The notes under the pieces were generated by a model, which ran no database searches, was not told where the DNA came from, and saw only the letters and a program-made list of their open reading frames with translations. DNA of 60,900 nucleotides from Bacteroidales bacterium (GTDB lineage Bacteria; Bacteroidota; Bacteroidia; Bacteroidales; Muribaculaceae), in NCBI GenBank assembly GCA_029007645.1, contig JAQXIE010000001.1, positions 1-60,900 on the forward strand, given 5' to 3'. Both the position numbers and the translations under genes were made by a program. Shown here piece by piece: positions 48,781 to 58,030 of this stretch. Numbering within the stretch: the stretch's first letter is position 1; each line of letters opens with the position of its first letter.

Positions 48781-50574
48781 TCATGCCTGCGCCGGAGCTG
48801 TCTTGAACTGATGCTTCACACCCTCCACGACATTAAGCATATAGTCGGCCAGTTTCTCGGCCTCTCCGATAAGGTCCATGAAGAAGATTCCTTCCTGATA
48901 ACCGTATTCCTTGTTGTTGATATTGAATATGTTGCCGTCGCGCAGTTTGTTGCGCAGGTTGTTGATTTCCCGTTCTTTGTTGTATGCCTCCACAATCCGG
49001 CTGCTTTCCGGACGTTCCATCTCGTCGAGCAGGGAGAGCATATTCTTCATCGTATCGCCGACCATTTCGTACATATTGTCGATTTCGTGCAACACGTTGT
49101 CGTTGAACTCGACATGGTTATGGTTCTTGCGGTCCACAGTCTTGGCCACGTTGTAGCAGCCGTCGGCGATGGATTCGATCTCGCTGACAATCCGGAGCAT
49201 GCCGGATATACGCATCTTGCCTTCGGGGCTGAGGCGACCCTCGGCGATGCGGTTCAGATATGTGCCTATCTCGATCTCCATGCGGTCGGAAATCTGCTCA
49301 TACTTCTGGATGCGCGAGAAGAGGTGGCTGTAATCGTCGGCCTTGATGTCGAGATGTATCATCTGCCGGCTCATGTTAAGCATGCGCTCCACTCGCCGTC
49401 CGTACAACTGAATCTCCTTCTGTGCCTGCAGGATATTGAGCTCCGAGGCCGACATCAGACCACCGCCGATATATTTGAGAGCGAATTCCTCCTCGTCCTC
49501 GTTGTGGTGCGAGGGAATCAGCCAGCATACGATCTTGACGTAGAGTTTGGTGAACCATATCATGATCAGCAGGTTGCAGGCATTGAACACGGTCGGGAAC
49601 ATGGCCAGTCCGAAAGCCACGCAGCTTTGGGCCACGGCCGTGTAGCCTCCCTTTTCGTTAAGCAGGGTAGTGCCGCGCATGCCCGCTTCCTGCGCTGCGC
49701 TGATATCCAGCGGGTTGGTGCCGGTGCATAGTTTTGTGATCTCGGCCACCAGGTCCATGAAGGGATTGAAGAGGCAAAGCACGATCAACGAACCCAGCAC
49801 ATTGAAGAGCAGGTGTCCCATGGCGGTGCGTTTGGCCGCTACATTACCGCTTAGAGATGCCAGGATCGGGGTGATGGTCGTTCCGATGTTTCCGCCCAGG
49901 ATAATGGCGCATCCCAACGTGAAGGAGATCCATCCTTGCGAGCACATGATCAGCGTGATGGCGAATGTGGCCGCCGAACTTTGGGCGATCATGGTCAGTA
50001 CGATGCCCAGAACGAAGAATATCAGCACGCTCCATGCGCCCAGCGACGTCCAGTTGGTCACGAACTCCAGCATCTGCGGATTTTCCTGCAGATTGGGCAC
50101 ATATTCGCTGATCATGTCCAGACCCATGAAGAGCAGCGAGAATCCTATCAGGAACTCACCCAGCGACTTGTAGGTGCTCTTCTTCATGAACAGCATGGGC
50201 ACGCCCACGGCCAGAAGCACCAGGGAATAGTCTGATATGCTGACTTCGAACGAGAACGCCGAGATAATCCAGGTGGTCACCGTGGTGCCGACGTTGGCAC
50301 CGAAGATCACGGCCATGGCCTGTTGCAGCGTCATCAGTCCGGCGTTTACGAAGCTCACTACCATCACTGTCGACGCGCTCGAACTCTGGATCAATGCCGT
50401 GATGGCGATGCCGGTCAAAACTCCTGTGACCCGGTTGCGGGTCATGATCCCCAATATGTTGCGCAGACGGTCGCCCGCAACTTTCTGAAGGCCCTCGCTC
50501 ATTACCTTCATTCCGTACAGGAAAAGGCATACCGAGGCCAATAGGCAGAGAAAATCTAAGACTGTGTAGTTCAT
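48781..50574 (-). CDS. Na+/phosphate cotransporter family protein with PhoU-like tail
   Basis: 597 aa from the ATG at 50574; the in-frame TTG at 50604 lies inside the -7 promoter element and is rejected. Two inverted Na/Pi repeats with the QSSSA signature (ALIQSSSASTVMVVSFVNAG and MIAQSSAATFAITLIM) and about nine membrane segments occupy the first 370 residues. A helical cytosolic PhoU-like region (about 390-590) follows. Predicted sodium-driven phosphate uptake or export across the inner membrane. Confidence 0.9.
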   Translation of the reverse strand: MNYTVLDFLCLLASVCLFLYGMKVMSEGLQKVAGDRLRNILGIMTRNRVTGVLTGIAITALIQSSSASTVMVVSFVNAGLMTLQQAMAVIFGANVGTTVTTWIISAFSFEVSISDYSLVLLAVGVPMLFMKKSTYKSLGEFLIGFSLLFMGLDMISEYVPNLQENPQMLEFVTNWTSLGAWSVLIFFVLGIVLTMIAQSSAATFAITLIMCSQGWISFTLGCAIILGGNIGTTITPILASLSGNVAAKRTAMGHLLFNVLGSLIVLCLFNPFMDLVAEITKLCTGTNPLDISAAQEAGMRGTTLLNEKGGYTAVAQSCVAFGLAMFPTVFNACNLLIMIWFTKLYVKIVCWLIPSHHNEDEEEFALKYIGGGLMSASELNILQAQKEIQLYGRRVERMLNMSRQMIHLDIKADDYSHLFSRIQKYEQISDRMEIEIGTYLNRIAEGRLSPEGKMRISGMLRIVSEIESIADGCYNVAKTVDRKNHNHVEFNDNVLHEIDNMYEMVGDTMKNMLSLLDEMERPESSRIVEAYNKEREINNLRNKLRDGNIFNINNKEYGYQEGIFFMDLIGEAEKLADYMLNVVEGVKHQFKTAPAQA

Positions 50575-50601
50575 GTTACGGCCTGTGGTCGTTTGTTTTT
50601 G

Positions 50602-50640
50602 CAAATATACGGATTATTTCTGATTGTTTTGTTAATTTTG
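50602..50640. promoter_or_regulatory. divergent -7 elements between the Na/Pi transporter and the GT4 gene
   Basis: Minus strand TATATTTG (50609-50602) drives the transporter and plus strand TAATTTTG (50633-50640) the glycosyltransferase. Clear -33 TTTG elements are not visible for either. The positions decide the start codons at 50574 and 50673. Confidence 0.55.
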
Positions 50641-50672
50641 GGGTGTTTTTTACGAAACTAAGCATGCTCTAT

Positions 50673-51932
50673 ATGAAAGTAGTGATAATAAACAAGTCGG
50701 ACAGTACGGGAGGCGCGGCAGTCGTGTCGCGGCGGCTGATGGAGGCGTTGAATGCGTCGGGTGTGGACGCGCGGATGCTTGTCGCCGAGCGACTGACCGA
50801 TGACAGTCGTGTGGCGTATGCCTCGACCGGACTGGCGCTGAAGGCTGCTTTTATTCGCGAGAGGCTGGGCATATTCCTGGCCAACGGGTTTGACCGCTCG
50901 ACATTGTTCAAGATCGACACGTGCGCCGACGGGGTGGACGTGGCGCGTCATCCGTGGGTGCGCCAGGCCGACGTGGTATGTCTGAACTGGGTCAACCAGG
51001 GCATGCTGTCGCTACGCGGCATCCGGGCCATTGCCGCCTTGGGCAAGCCAATAGTTTGGACCATGCACGACATGTGGAATATGACGGGCGTCTGTCACCA
51101 CGCCGGCGACTGTCAGGGATTTCTGAATCATTGCGGTGACTGTCCGCTGTTGGGCCGGCGTGCCGGCCGGAATGACCTGTCGGCCCGTGTGTGGCGGCGT
51201 AAAAAGGCCCTGTACGGCGATGTGCCGGTGCATTTTGTGGCCGTGAGCAATTGGCTGTCCACTCGGGCCCGCGAGTCCTCGCTGATGCGCCATGCCGACA
51301 TCAGGGTCATTCCGAACGCGTTCAATTTTGACATCGACGAGCCCCGGCCACGCGATTGCGGCACGCTGAGGATAATTTTCGGCGCGGCACGCCTGGACGA
51401 CCCCATCAAGGGTCTTCCCATACTGGTGCGCGCCACGCAATTGGTTGCCGCTGCACGTCCCGATCTTGCAGCCCGCTGCCAGCTGGTGACGTTCGGCAAT
51501 GTGCGCGCCGCCGCCGCCCTGTCGGGCTTCGGGCTGCGGCACAGGCATCTCGGCCCGCTTCCTGTGCGGGAGGTCCGCGAGGTGTACGAATCCGGGCATA
51601 TCGTCGTGTCGACATCGCTGTACGAGACGCTTCCCGGCACGCTTGTCGAGGGACAGGCATGGGGATGCGTGCCGGTGAGCCTGGACCACGGCGGTCAGGG
51701 AGACATAATCAGCCATGGCCGCACGGGTTATCTGGCTCGCTGGAGCGCAGACGGCGACAAAGAGAAGGCCGCCCGGGCCATCGCTGAGGGATTGGCCTGG
51801 GCGGCTGATAAGGTATTGACCGAAGGGGATGCGTTGCGGAGCTTGATGCTGCGCGAAGCCCGCGGGCGTTTCAGCGCCGAATCGGTGGCTGCCGCTTACA
51901 AGGCTCTCTTCGACGAGATCACGGGCCGATAG
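50673..51932 (+). CDS. glycosyltransferase family 4 protein
   Basis: 419 aa from the ATG at 50673 (MKVVIINKSDSTGGAAVVSR), a GT-B start with the GGAA acceptor-side loop. A middle WTMHDMWNMTGVCHHAGDC motif, a Cys pair (CGDCPLL), VAVSNWLSTRARESSL, and the C-terminal donor domain IIFGAARLDDPIKGLPILV and STSLYETLPGTLVEGQAWGC (GT4 E-x7-E region) are visible. Similar to WcaC-like enzymes that act on capsule or O-antigen. In-frame GTG 50643 and ATG 50664 are possible starts but close to the transcription start. Convergent with gyrB, 5-bp gap. Confidence 0.88.
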   Translation: MKVVIINKSDSTGGAAVVSRRLMEALNASGVDARMLVAERLTDDSRVAYASTGLALKAAFIRERLGIFLANGFDRSTLFKIDTCADGVDVARHPWVRQADVVCLNWVNQGMLSLRGIRAIAALGKPIVWTMHDMWNMTGVCHHAGDCQGFLNHCGDCPLLGRRAGRNDLSARVWRRKKALYGDVPVHFVAVSNWLSTRARESSLMRHADIRVIPNAFNFDIDEPRPRDCGTLRIIFGAARLDDPIKGLPILVRATQLVAAARPDLAARCQLVTFGNVRAAAALSGFGLRHRHLGPLPVREVREVYESGHIVVSTSLYETLPGTLVEGQAWGCVPVSLDHGGQGDIISHGRTGYLARWSADGDKEKAARAIAEGLAWAADKVLTEGDALRSLMLREARGRFSAESVAAAYKALFDEITGR

Positions 51933-51937
51933 CCGGA

Positions 51938-53902
51938 TCAGGCGTCGATATTGGCGTAGGTGGCGTGAGCCTCAATGAAGTCGCGGCGCGGAGCCACGTC
52001 CTCGCCCATCAGCATGGCGAACGTGCGGTCGGCCTCGGCGGCGTTGGTCAGGTTCACCTGCTTCAGCATGCGGTTCTCCGGATCCATGGTGGTTTCCCAC
52101 AGCTGCTCGGGATTCATTTCACCAAGACCTTTGTATCGCTGCAGCACGAGCTTGTTGCGGTCGCCGTTGCAGCGCGTGTCCACGAAGCGCTGCACCTGCT
52201 GATCGGTCCAGCAGTATTCCGTGTCCTCCTCTTTCTTCTTTCCCTTGACATTGCATTTATACAAAGGAGGGGTGGCGATGTAAAGGTATCCGTTGTCGAT
52301 GATGGGACGCATGCGACGGTAGAAGAAGGTCATCAGCAGTGTGGCGATGTGGGCACCGTCGACATCGGCATCGGTCATGATGACGATCTTGTGGTAGCGG
52401 AGCTTCGACATGTTCGGAGCCTTGCTGTCCTCCTCGGTTCCGATGGTCACGCCCAGGGCCTTGTACATGTTGACGATCTCCTCGCTGGAGAGGATCTTGT
52501 GGTCCATAGCCTTCTCGACGTTGAGGATCTTGCCTCGCAAGGGCAGAATTGCCTGATAATGGGGGTTGCGGCCCTGCTTGGCCGAACCGCCTGCCGAGTC
52601 ACCCTCGACGAGGAACAGTTCGCATTCTTCGGGGATACGGCTCTTGCAGGGTGCCAGTTTGCCAGGCAGGCCGGCGCCTCCCAGCGTGGATTTGCTCTGC
52701 ACGCGCATCCGCGCGTTGTAGGCGGCATGGCGCGCCTGCGCGGCCAGAACCACCTTGTCGACAATCACCTTGGCCTGCTTGGGGTGCTCCTCGAGATAGT
52801 TGCGCAATGCTTCGCTGACAGCTGTCTGCACCACGCCCATCACCTCGTTGTTGCCGAGCTTGGTCTTGGTCTGTCCCTCGAACTGCGGCTCGGCGACCTT
52901 GACCGAAACCACGGCCGTCAGACCGTCGCGGAAATCCTCCTTCGACAGCTCGATCTTCAGCTTGTCGAGCATGTGGTTGTCTTCGGCGTATTTCTTCAGC
53001 GTCGTTGTCAGACCGCGGCGGAAACCGGTGAGGTGCGTGCCGCCTTCGATGGTGTTGATGTTGTTGACGTATGAGTAGATGTTCTCGTTGAAGTCGTTGT
53101 TGTAGGTCATGGCCACTTCCACGGGGACGCCGTTGCGCTCTGTGCGCAGGTCGATGATGTCCTCGATCAGCGGTTCCTTGCCCTCGTCGATGTATTTGAC
53201 GAACTCGCGGAGGCCCGTCTCGGAGTGGAACGTTTCGGTGCGGGGATTTCCCTGCTCGTCGCGTTCGCGCTCGTCGGTAAGGGTCAGGGTTATTCCGGCG
53301 TTCAGGAAGGCTAGGTCGCGCAGACGGTTGGCCAGAGTATCGTAATTGTAGACGGTCTCCGAGAAGATCGACGCGTCCGGATGGAAGATCACCGTGGTTC
53401 CGGTGCGGTCGGTCTCGCCGATCACGCAGAGCTCGCTGGTGGGCTTGCCGTAGGCGTATTCCTGCATGTGGATCTTGCCGTCGCGGTGGATCTCGGCACG
53501 CAGATAGTCCGACAGGGCGTTGACGCAGCTCACACCGACGCCGTGCAGACCGCCCGATACTTTGTAAGAGCCTTTGTCGAACTTACCACCGGCGTGCAGC
53601 ACGGTCAGAACTACCTCCAGCGCCGGCTTGTGCATCTTCTCGTGCATGTCCACCGGGATGCCTCGGCCGTTGTCGACCACGCGTATCGAGTTGTTTTCCG
53701 TGATGGTGACGTCGATATGGTTGGCGTAGCCCGCCAGAGCCTCATCGATCGAGTTGTCGACCACCTCGTAAACCAAATGGTGCAGTCCGCGGACACCGGT
53801 GTCGCCGATGTACATGGAGGGACGCTTGCGCACGGCCTCCAGGCCTTCCAGAACCTGAATGTTGTCCGCCTGATATTTCTTGTTTTCTTCTATCTCTGCC
53901 AT
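51938..53902 (-). CDS. gyrB: DNA gyrase subunit B
   Basis: 654 aa from the ATG at 53902 (MAEIEENKKYQADNIQVLEG). GHKL ATPase: VVDNSIDEALAGYANHIDV, VVDNGRGIPVDMH, SGGLHGVGVSCVNALS. Toprim domain: LVEGDSAGGSAKQGRN and MTDADVDGAHIATLLM. C-terminal KGLGEMNPEQLWETTMDP. The RNPHYQAILPLRGKILNVEK stretch favours GyrB over ParE. A TAAATTTG -7 element (53955-53948) upstream supports the chosen start. It introduces negative supercoils with GyrA. Confidence 0.95.
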   Translation of the reverse strand: MAEIEENKKYQADNIQVLEGLEAVRKRPSMYIGDTGVRGLHHLVYEVVDNSIDEALAGYANHIDVTITENNSIRVVDNGRGIPVDMHEKMHKPALEVVLTVLHAGGKFDKGSYKVSGGLHGVGVSCVNALSDYLRAEIHRDGKIHMQEYAYGKPTSELCVIGETDRTGTTVIFHPDASIFSETVYNYDTLANRLRDLAFLNAGITLTLTDERERDEQGNPRTETFHSETGLREFVKYIDEGKEPLIEDIIDLRTERNGVPVEVAMTYNNDFNENIYSYVNNINTIEGGTHLTGFRRGLTTTLKKYAEDNHMLDKLKIELSKEDFRDGLTAVVSVKVAEPQFEGQTKTKLGNNEVMGVVQTAVSEALRNYLEEHPKQAKVIVDKVVLAAQARHAAYNARMRVQSKSTLGGAGLPGKLAPCKSRIPEECELFLVEGDSAGGSAKQGRNPHYQAILPLRGKILNVEKAMDHKILSSEEIVNMYKALGVTIGTEEDSKAPNMSKLRYHKIVIMTDADVDGAHIATLLMTFFYRRMRPIIDNGYLYIATPPLYKCNVKGKKKEEDTEYCWTDQQVQRFVDTRCNGDRNKLVLQRYKGLGEMNPEQLWETTMDPENRMLKQVNLTNAAEADRTFAMLMGEDVAPRRDFIEAHATYANIDA

Positions 53903-53974
53903 TTTTATGTTCTTCGTGCTGAGCGGCTGTATGCCGCTATCCAAATGCAAATTTACAAAAAAATCAGCAAAATA

Positions 53975-54017
53975 AAAAGTCCGGGAGCATCTCCTTGCGG
54001 CATGCTCCCGAACTTTT
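53975..54017 (-). terminator. terminator of acpP-fabF
   Basis: AAAAGTCCGGGAGCAT and ATGCTCCCGAACTTTT (53975-53990, 54002-54017) form a 16-bp stem with one mismatch, A/T-flanked, between the fabF stop and the gyrB promoter region. Confidence 0.85.
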
Positions 54018-54036
54018 AAATATGCGGACTGAAAAA

Positions 54037-55302
54037 TCAGTCTTCGTACTTCTTCATGATGAGGCAGGCGTTGTGTCCGCCGAAACCGAAAGTGTTTGAG
54101 AGGACAGTTTTCACATCGCGTTCCACAGCCTTGTTGAAGGTGAAATTCAGCTTGGGGTCGATTTCGGGGTCGTCATCGCCTTCCTCATGATTGATGGTGG
54201 GAGGGATGATGCCGTCGGTCAGCGTCTTGACGCTGAGGACAGCCTCGATAGCGCCTGCGGCGCCAAGGAGGTGGCCGGTCATCGATTTGGTGGAGCTGAG
54301 GTTCATCTTATAGGCGTGGTCGCCGAAGACTTCGACGATGGCCTTGGCCTCGCTGATGTCGCCCACAGGCGTGGATGTGCCGTGGAGATTGATGTAGTCA
54401 ATGTCCTCGGGCTTCATTCCGGCGTCGCGGAGGGCGTTCTCCATCACCAGCTTAGCGCCCAGTCCCTCGGGATGGGTGGCTGTGATGTGGTAGGCATCGG
54501 CGCTCATGCCGCCACCGACCACTTCGGCGTAAATCTTAGCGCCGCGGGCTTTGGCATGCTCCAGTTCCTCAAGGATCAGGGCTGCGGCACCCTCACCGAT
54601 TACGAAACCGTCGCGCGAGCCGCTGAAGGGGCGGGAAGCCCGCTTGGCGTCGTCGTTGCGTGTCGACAGCGCCTTCATCGAGTTAAAACCTCCCACACCG
54701 GCGGGGAAGACAGCGGCCTCGGCACCACCGGCTACGATGGCGTCGGCCTGTCCAAGCCGGATCACGTTGAAGGCATCGATCAGAGCGTTGTTCGACGATG
54801 CGCAGGCCGATACTGTGGCGTAATTAGGACCACGGAACTCATGCGCAATCGAGATGTGGCCGGCTGCGATGTCGGCGATCATCTTCGGAATGAAGAAGGG
54901 ATTGTATTTGGGACCCTGCTGCTCGCCGTGTATCGCATAGTATCCGGCCTCCTCCTCGAAGGTGTGGAGACCGCCGATGCCGGCTGCCAGAATCACTCCG
55001 ATGCGGTTGCGGTCGCTACCCGATTCCTCCAGACCTGAATCAGCTATCGCCTCGTCGGCCGCCTTCATGGCATACATGCAGAACAGGTCCATCTGGCGCA
55101 TCTTCTTGCGGTCCAGATGTGTGCTCGGATCGTAACCCTTTACCTCGCAGGCGAACTGGGTCTTGAACTTCGACGCATCGAAGTGCGTGATAGGTCCGGC
55201 TCCGCTTTCGCCGTTCTTCGCGGCTTCCCACGTGCTCGCAACATCATGTCCTAACGGATTGATGGTGCCCAGACCGGTCACTACTACTCTCTTTAATTCC
55301 AT
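54037..55302 (-). CDS. fabF: 3-oxoacyl-[acyl-carrier-protein] synthase II
   Basis: Condenses malonyl-ACP with acyl-ACP in fatty acid elongation. 421 aa thiolase fold: VVVTGLGTINPLGHDVASTW start, nucleophile Cys in ATVSACASSNNALIDA, His in NLHGTSTPVGD and His in SNTFGFGGHNACLIM, the Cys-His-His triad. acpP lies 28 bp upstream, the usual acpP-fabF pair. Confidence 0.96.
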   Translation of the reverse strand: MELKRVVVTGLGTINPLGHDVASTWEAAKNGESGAGPITHFDASKFKTQFACEVKGYDPSTHLDRKKMRQMDLFCMYAMKAADEAIADSGLEESGSDRNRIGVILAAGIGGLHTFEEEAGYYAIHGEQQGPKYNPFFIPKMIADIAAGHISIAHEFRGPNYATVSACASSNNALIDAFNVIRLGQADAIVAGGAEAAVFPAGVGGFNSMKALSTRNDDAKRASRPFSGSRDGFVIGEGAAALILEELEHAKARGAKIYAEVVGGGMSADAYHITATHPEGLGAKLVMENALRDAGMKPEDIDYINLHGTSTPVGDISEAKAIVEVFGDHAYKMNLSSTKSMTGHLLGAAGAIEAVLSVKTLTDGIIPPTINHEEGDDDPEIDPKLNFTFNKAVERDVKTVLSNTFGFGGHNACLIMKKYED

Positions 55303-55330
55303 TCTTGCTGGATTCTCGGGTCGCCCCTAT

Positions 55331-55567
55331 TTATTTCTGGTGCTCCTCGATGTATGCGATGGCGTCGCCGACGGTCTTGATGTTCTCTGCGTCAGCATCG
55401 GGTATCTGAAGATCGAAAGCCTTCTCGAACTCCATGATAAGCTCTACGGTATCCAGAGAGTCTGCGCCAAGGTCCTTGTTGAACTCTGCGTTGGCGGTTA
55501 CCTCTGACTCGTCTACTGTCAGTTTGTCTACGATGATCTCTTTAACTTTCTGTGCAATATCAGACAT
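55331..55567 (-). CDS. acpP: acyl carrier protein
   Basis: 78-aa acidic four-helix protein. The phosphopantetheine Ser is in [16 protein letters not shown]. It carries growing acyl chains in fatty acid synthesis. Its leader (55568 onward) contains a short dyad AAGACT-CAT-AGTCTT (55628-55642). Confidence 0.97.
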   Translation of the reverse strand: MSDIAQKVKEIIVDKLTVDESEVTANAEFNKDLGADSLDTVELIMEFEKAFDLQIPDADAENIKTVGDAIAYIEEHQK

Positions 55568-55806
55568 TGTCTTGCTGTTTATTGGTTAATTTTTTTCTGT
55601 TTCAGTCCCTTCCGGCAGCCTTCCCCAAAGACTCATAGTCTTATCTGTGTTGACTGTAGCCAAAAGTTCAGGCTGCAAAATAAGCTAAAAAATCTCAAAT
55701 ACGGAAATTTTTCTTAAATTTTCTTGCACATTAATACTTTTTCTGTGCATTTGCCCGGTTCCGCACATACTCTTCCAGTGCATTTCTATAAATATTGCGC
55801 ACTTTA
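55568..55806. other. divergent intergenic region acpP/hisG
   Basis: About 320 bp between acpP and hisG, increasingly AT-rich. It contains the dyad at 55628-55642 and an imperfect -7 (TTATTTTG, minus strand, 55683-55676) that may serve acpP. No ORF, RNA gene or histidine-codon leader peptide is seen. Confidence 0.5.
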
Positions 55807-55838
55807 TTTGCATATGCAGACTAATATTGATAATTTTG
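55807..55838 (+). promoter_or_regulatory. promoter of the histidine operon
   Basis: TTTG (55807-55810), 20 bp, TAATTTTG (55831-55838): full consensus. Predicted leader of about 45 nt with no His-rich leader peptide or attenuator stem. Confidence 0.75.
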
Positions 55839-55887
55839 CAGAATAACCCGTTGTTTTGTTTTCATATTGCAACAATAAATTCGAATT

Positions 55888-56739
55888 ATGTTAACTATTG
55901 CTATTCAAAATAAAGGTCGGCTCAACGAGGACACGGTCAGTCTGATGTCCGACGCCGGCATCTCTGCCTCCGCCAGTCACCGGAAACTTATTTCCGATGC
56001 CAAAGGTTTCCCTCTGCATGTCCTCTATCTCCGTGACGACGATATCCCCCAGGCCGTTGCCATGGGTGTCGCCGATATCGGAGTGGTGGGTCTCAACGAG
56101 GTGCTTGAGAAGGAGGAGGACGTCGATGTCGTTATGAAGCTTGGTTTCGGCGGTTGCCGGCTCTCGCTGGCTGTGCCCAAGGAGGTGCAGTACACCGGAA
56201 TCCGTTGGTTCGAGGGTAAGCGTGTGGCCACTTCCTATCCGGTGATTCTGCGCAATTTCTTCGCCGACCACGGCATACATGCCTTCGTGCATGAGATAGC
56301 GGGATCGGTCGAGGTGGCTCCGGCTGTCGGAATGGCCGACGCCATCTTCGACATTGTATCTTCGGGCGGCACATTGGTGCAGAACGGCCTGCGCGAGGAG
56401 GATACCGTCATCAATTCCGAGGCTGTATTGATAGCCAACCCGCATCTTGACGAGGAAAAGCGCGCGGCTCTCGCCAAGCTGATGTTCCGCTTCACGTCGA
56501 CCATCGAGAGCCGGGGCATGAAATATGTGCTCATGAATCTGCCCAAGGATAAGGTGGCCGAGGCTGCCGCAATTTTGCCCGGTATGAAGAGTCCTACAAT
56601 CATGCCCCTGGCCGATTCCCAGTGGGTCTCGATGCATGTCGTGATTCATGAGAACGAACTGTGGGAGAAAATCGAGAAACTGAAGGAGACGGGAGCCACC
56701 GACATTCTGGTGCTCGCGTTGGAAAATGTGATAAAATAA
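55888..56739 (+). CDS. hisG: ATP phosphoribosyltransferase (long form)
   Basis: First and feedback-inhibited step of histidine synthesis: ATP + PRPP to phosphoribosyl-ATP. 283 aa: MLTIAIQNKGRLNEDTVSLM start, GVADIGVVGLNEVLEKEEDV, VATSYPVILRNFFADHG, the PRPP-binding AIFDIVSSGGTLVQNGL, and a C-terminal ACT-like regulatory domain (ADSQWVSMHVVIHENELWEK). It is the self-sufficient hexameric type needing no HisZ. Its stop overlaps hisD by one base. Confidence 0.96.
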   Translation: MLTIAIQNKGRLNEDTVSLMSDAGISASASHRKLISDAKGFPLHVLYLRDDDIPQAVAMGVADIGVVGLNEVLEKEEDVDVVMKLGFGGCRLSLAVPKEVQYTGIRWFEGKRVATSYPVILRNFFADHGIHAFVHEIAGSVEVAPAVGMADAIFDIVSSGGTLVQNGLREEDTVINSEAVLIANPHLDEEKRAALAKLMFRFTSTIESRGMKYVLMNLPKDKVAEAAAILPGMKSPTIMPLADSQWVSMHVVIHENELWEKIEKLKETGATDILVLALENVIK

Positions 56740-58010
56740 TGGAGATTATTGACAATCCGTCGCGCGACAGCTGGAACGCCCTGTGTGTCCGCAATATTCC
56801 GGATGACGACGACATACAGCAGACTGTAGAAAGCATAATAGAGGAGGTTCGCCTCAACGGCGACCGTGCGTTGCTGGATTTTGCACGGCGGTTCGACGGT
56901 TTCGAGGGGGATTCTCTGGCTGTGACCGAAGCCGAGATCCGCGCGGCCTCTGAGCGGGTTGCTCCGGAAGTTGCCGAGGCCATCCGGCGGGCGCATGCCA
57001 ATATCGCGGCCTTTCACGAGGCCCAGCTTCCCAAGCCTGTGGAACTGGAGACTACTCCGGGTGTGCGGTGCATCCAGAAGCCGGTGCCCGTGGAGAAGGT
57101 CGGACTGTATATTCCCGGAGGGCGGGCGCCGCTGTTTTCCACAGTGCTGATGCTGGCCGTGCCGGCCCGGATAGCCGGATGCCGGGAGATAGTGCTTTGT
57201 ACGCCCGACAATGGCGAGCGGGGCATAGCTCCCGAGATACTTTATGCTGCCTCGTTGTGCGGTGTGACGCGGATCTTTCGGGCCGGAGGCGCGCAGGCAG
57301 TGGCCGCCATGGCGTTCGGTACGGACTCCGTGCCGCGTGTCGACAAGATCTTCGGTCCGGGCAACCGTTTTGTCACCAAGGCCAAGCAGATCGTGAGCCG
57401 GTATACTGCGATCGACATGCCCGCCGGCCCCAGCGAGGTGATGGTCATGGCCGATGAAAGCGCCAATCCCGAGTTCGTCGCCGCCGACATGCTGTCGCAG
57501 GCCGAGCATGGTCCCGACAGCCAGGCCATTGCCCTTTGTTCGTCGGCCCGGCTGGCGCAGGATGTGGCCGACGCTGTCAGCAGGCTCGCCGACGCACTGC
57601 CCCGGCGCGACTCGATCCAGGGCTCGCTCAGTCATAGCCGAATCATTACTTTCCCCGGACGTGGCGACATGGTGGATTTTGCCAATAATTACGCCCCCGA
57701 GCATCTGATCATATCTCTTGCCGATCCATGGGAAGCGGCCGACCGCATCACTGCCGCCGGCTCCGTATTTATCGGCAATTACTCGCCCGAAAGCGCCGGC
57801 GATTACGCCTCGGGAACGAACCATACACTCCCCACGTCGGGTTGGGCCCGCTCGTTCAGCGGCGTAAACATCGACAGCTTCATGCACAAAATCACCTATC
57901 AGGAACTCACTCCCGAGGGTCTGAAACTTCTCTCGTCGGTGATCACCACAATGGCCCGCGCCGAAGGCCTCGATGCCCATGCGCTTGCCGTCGACGTGAG
58001 GTTGAAATAA
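56739..58010 (+). CDS. hisD: histidinol dehydrogenase
   Basis: Two-step NAD oxidation of histidinol to histidine. The start at 56739 (MEIIDNPSRDSWNALCVRN; TAATG overlap with hisG) gives 423 aa. Motifs: VGLYIPGGRAPLFSTVLMLA, KIFGPGNRFVTKAKQIV, SEVMVMADESANPEFVAADM, LSQAEHGPDSQAI (zinc/catalytic His) and LPTSGWARSFSGVN. 20 bp to hisC. Confidence 0.95.
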   Translation: MEIIDNPSRDSWNALCVRNIPDDDDIQQTVESIIEEVRLNGDRALLDFARRFDGFEGDSLAVTEAEIRAASERVAPEVAEAIRRAHANIAAFHEAQLPKPVELETTPGVRCIQKPVPVEKVGLYIPGGRAPLFSTVLMLAVPARIAGCREIVLCTPDNGERGIAPEILYAASLCGVTRIFRAGGAQAVAAMAFGTDSVPRVDKIFGPGNRFVTKAKQIVSRYTAIDMPAGPSEVMVMADESANPEFVAADMLSQAEHGPDSQAIALCSSARLAQDVADAVSRLADALPRRDSIQGSLSHSRIITFPGRGDMVDFANNYAPEHLIISLADPWEAADRITAAGSVFIGNYSPESAGDYASGTNHTLPTSGWARSFSGVNIDSFMHKITYQELTPEGLKLLSSVITTMARAEGLDAHALAVDVRLK

Positions 58011-58030
58011 TATAATAATTGGTGCGGTAA

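Noticed and set aside
47593-49731. 712-codon open frame on the plus strand
   Set aside because: Antisense to manC and the Na/Pi transporter; a by-product of GC-rich codon positions with no recognisable motif.
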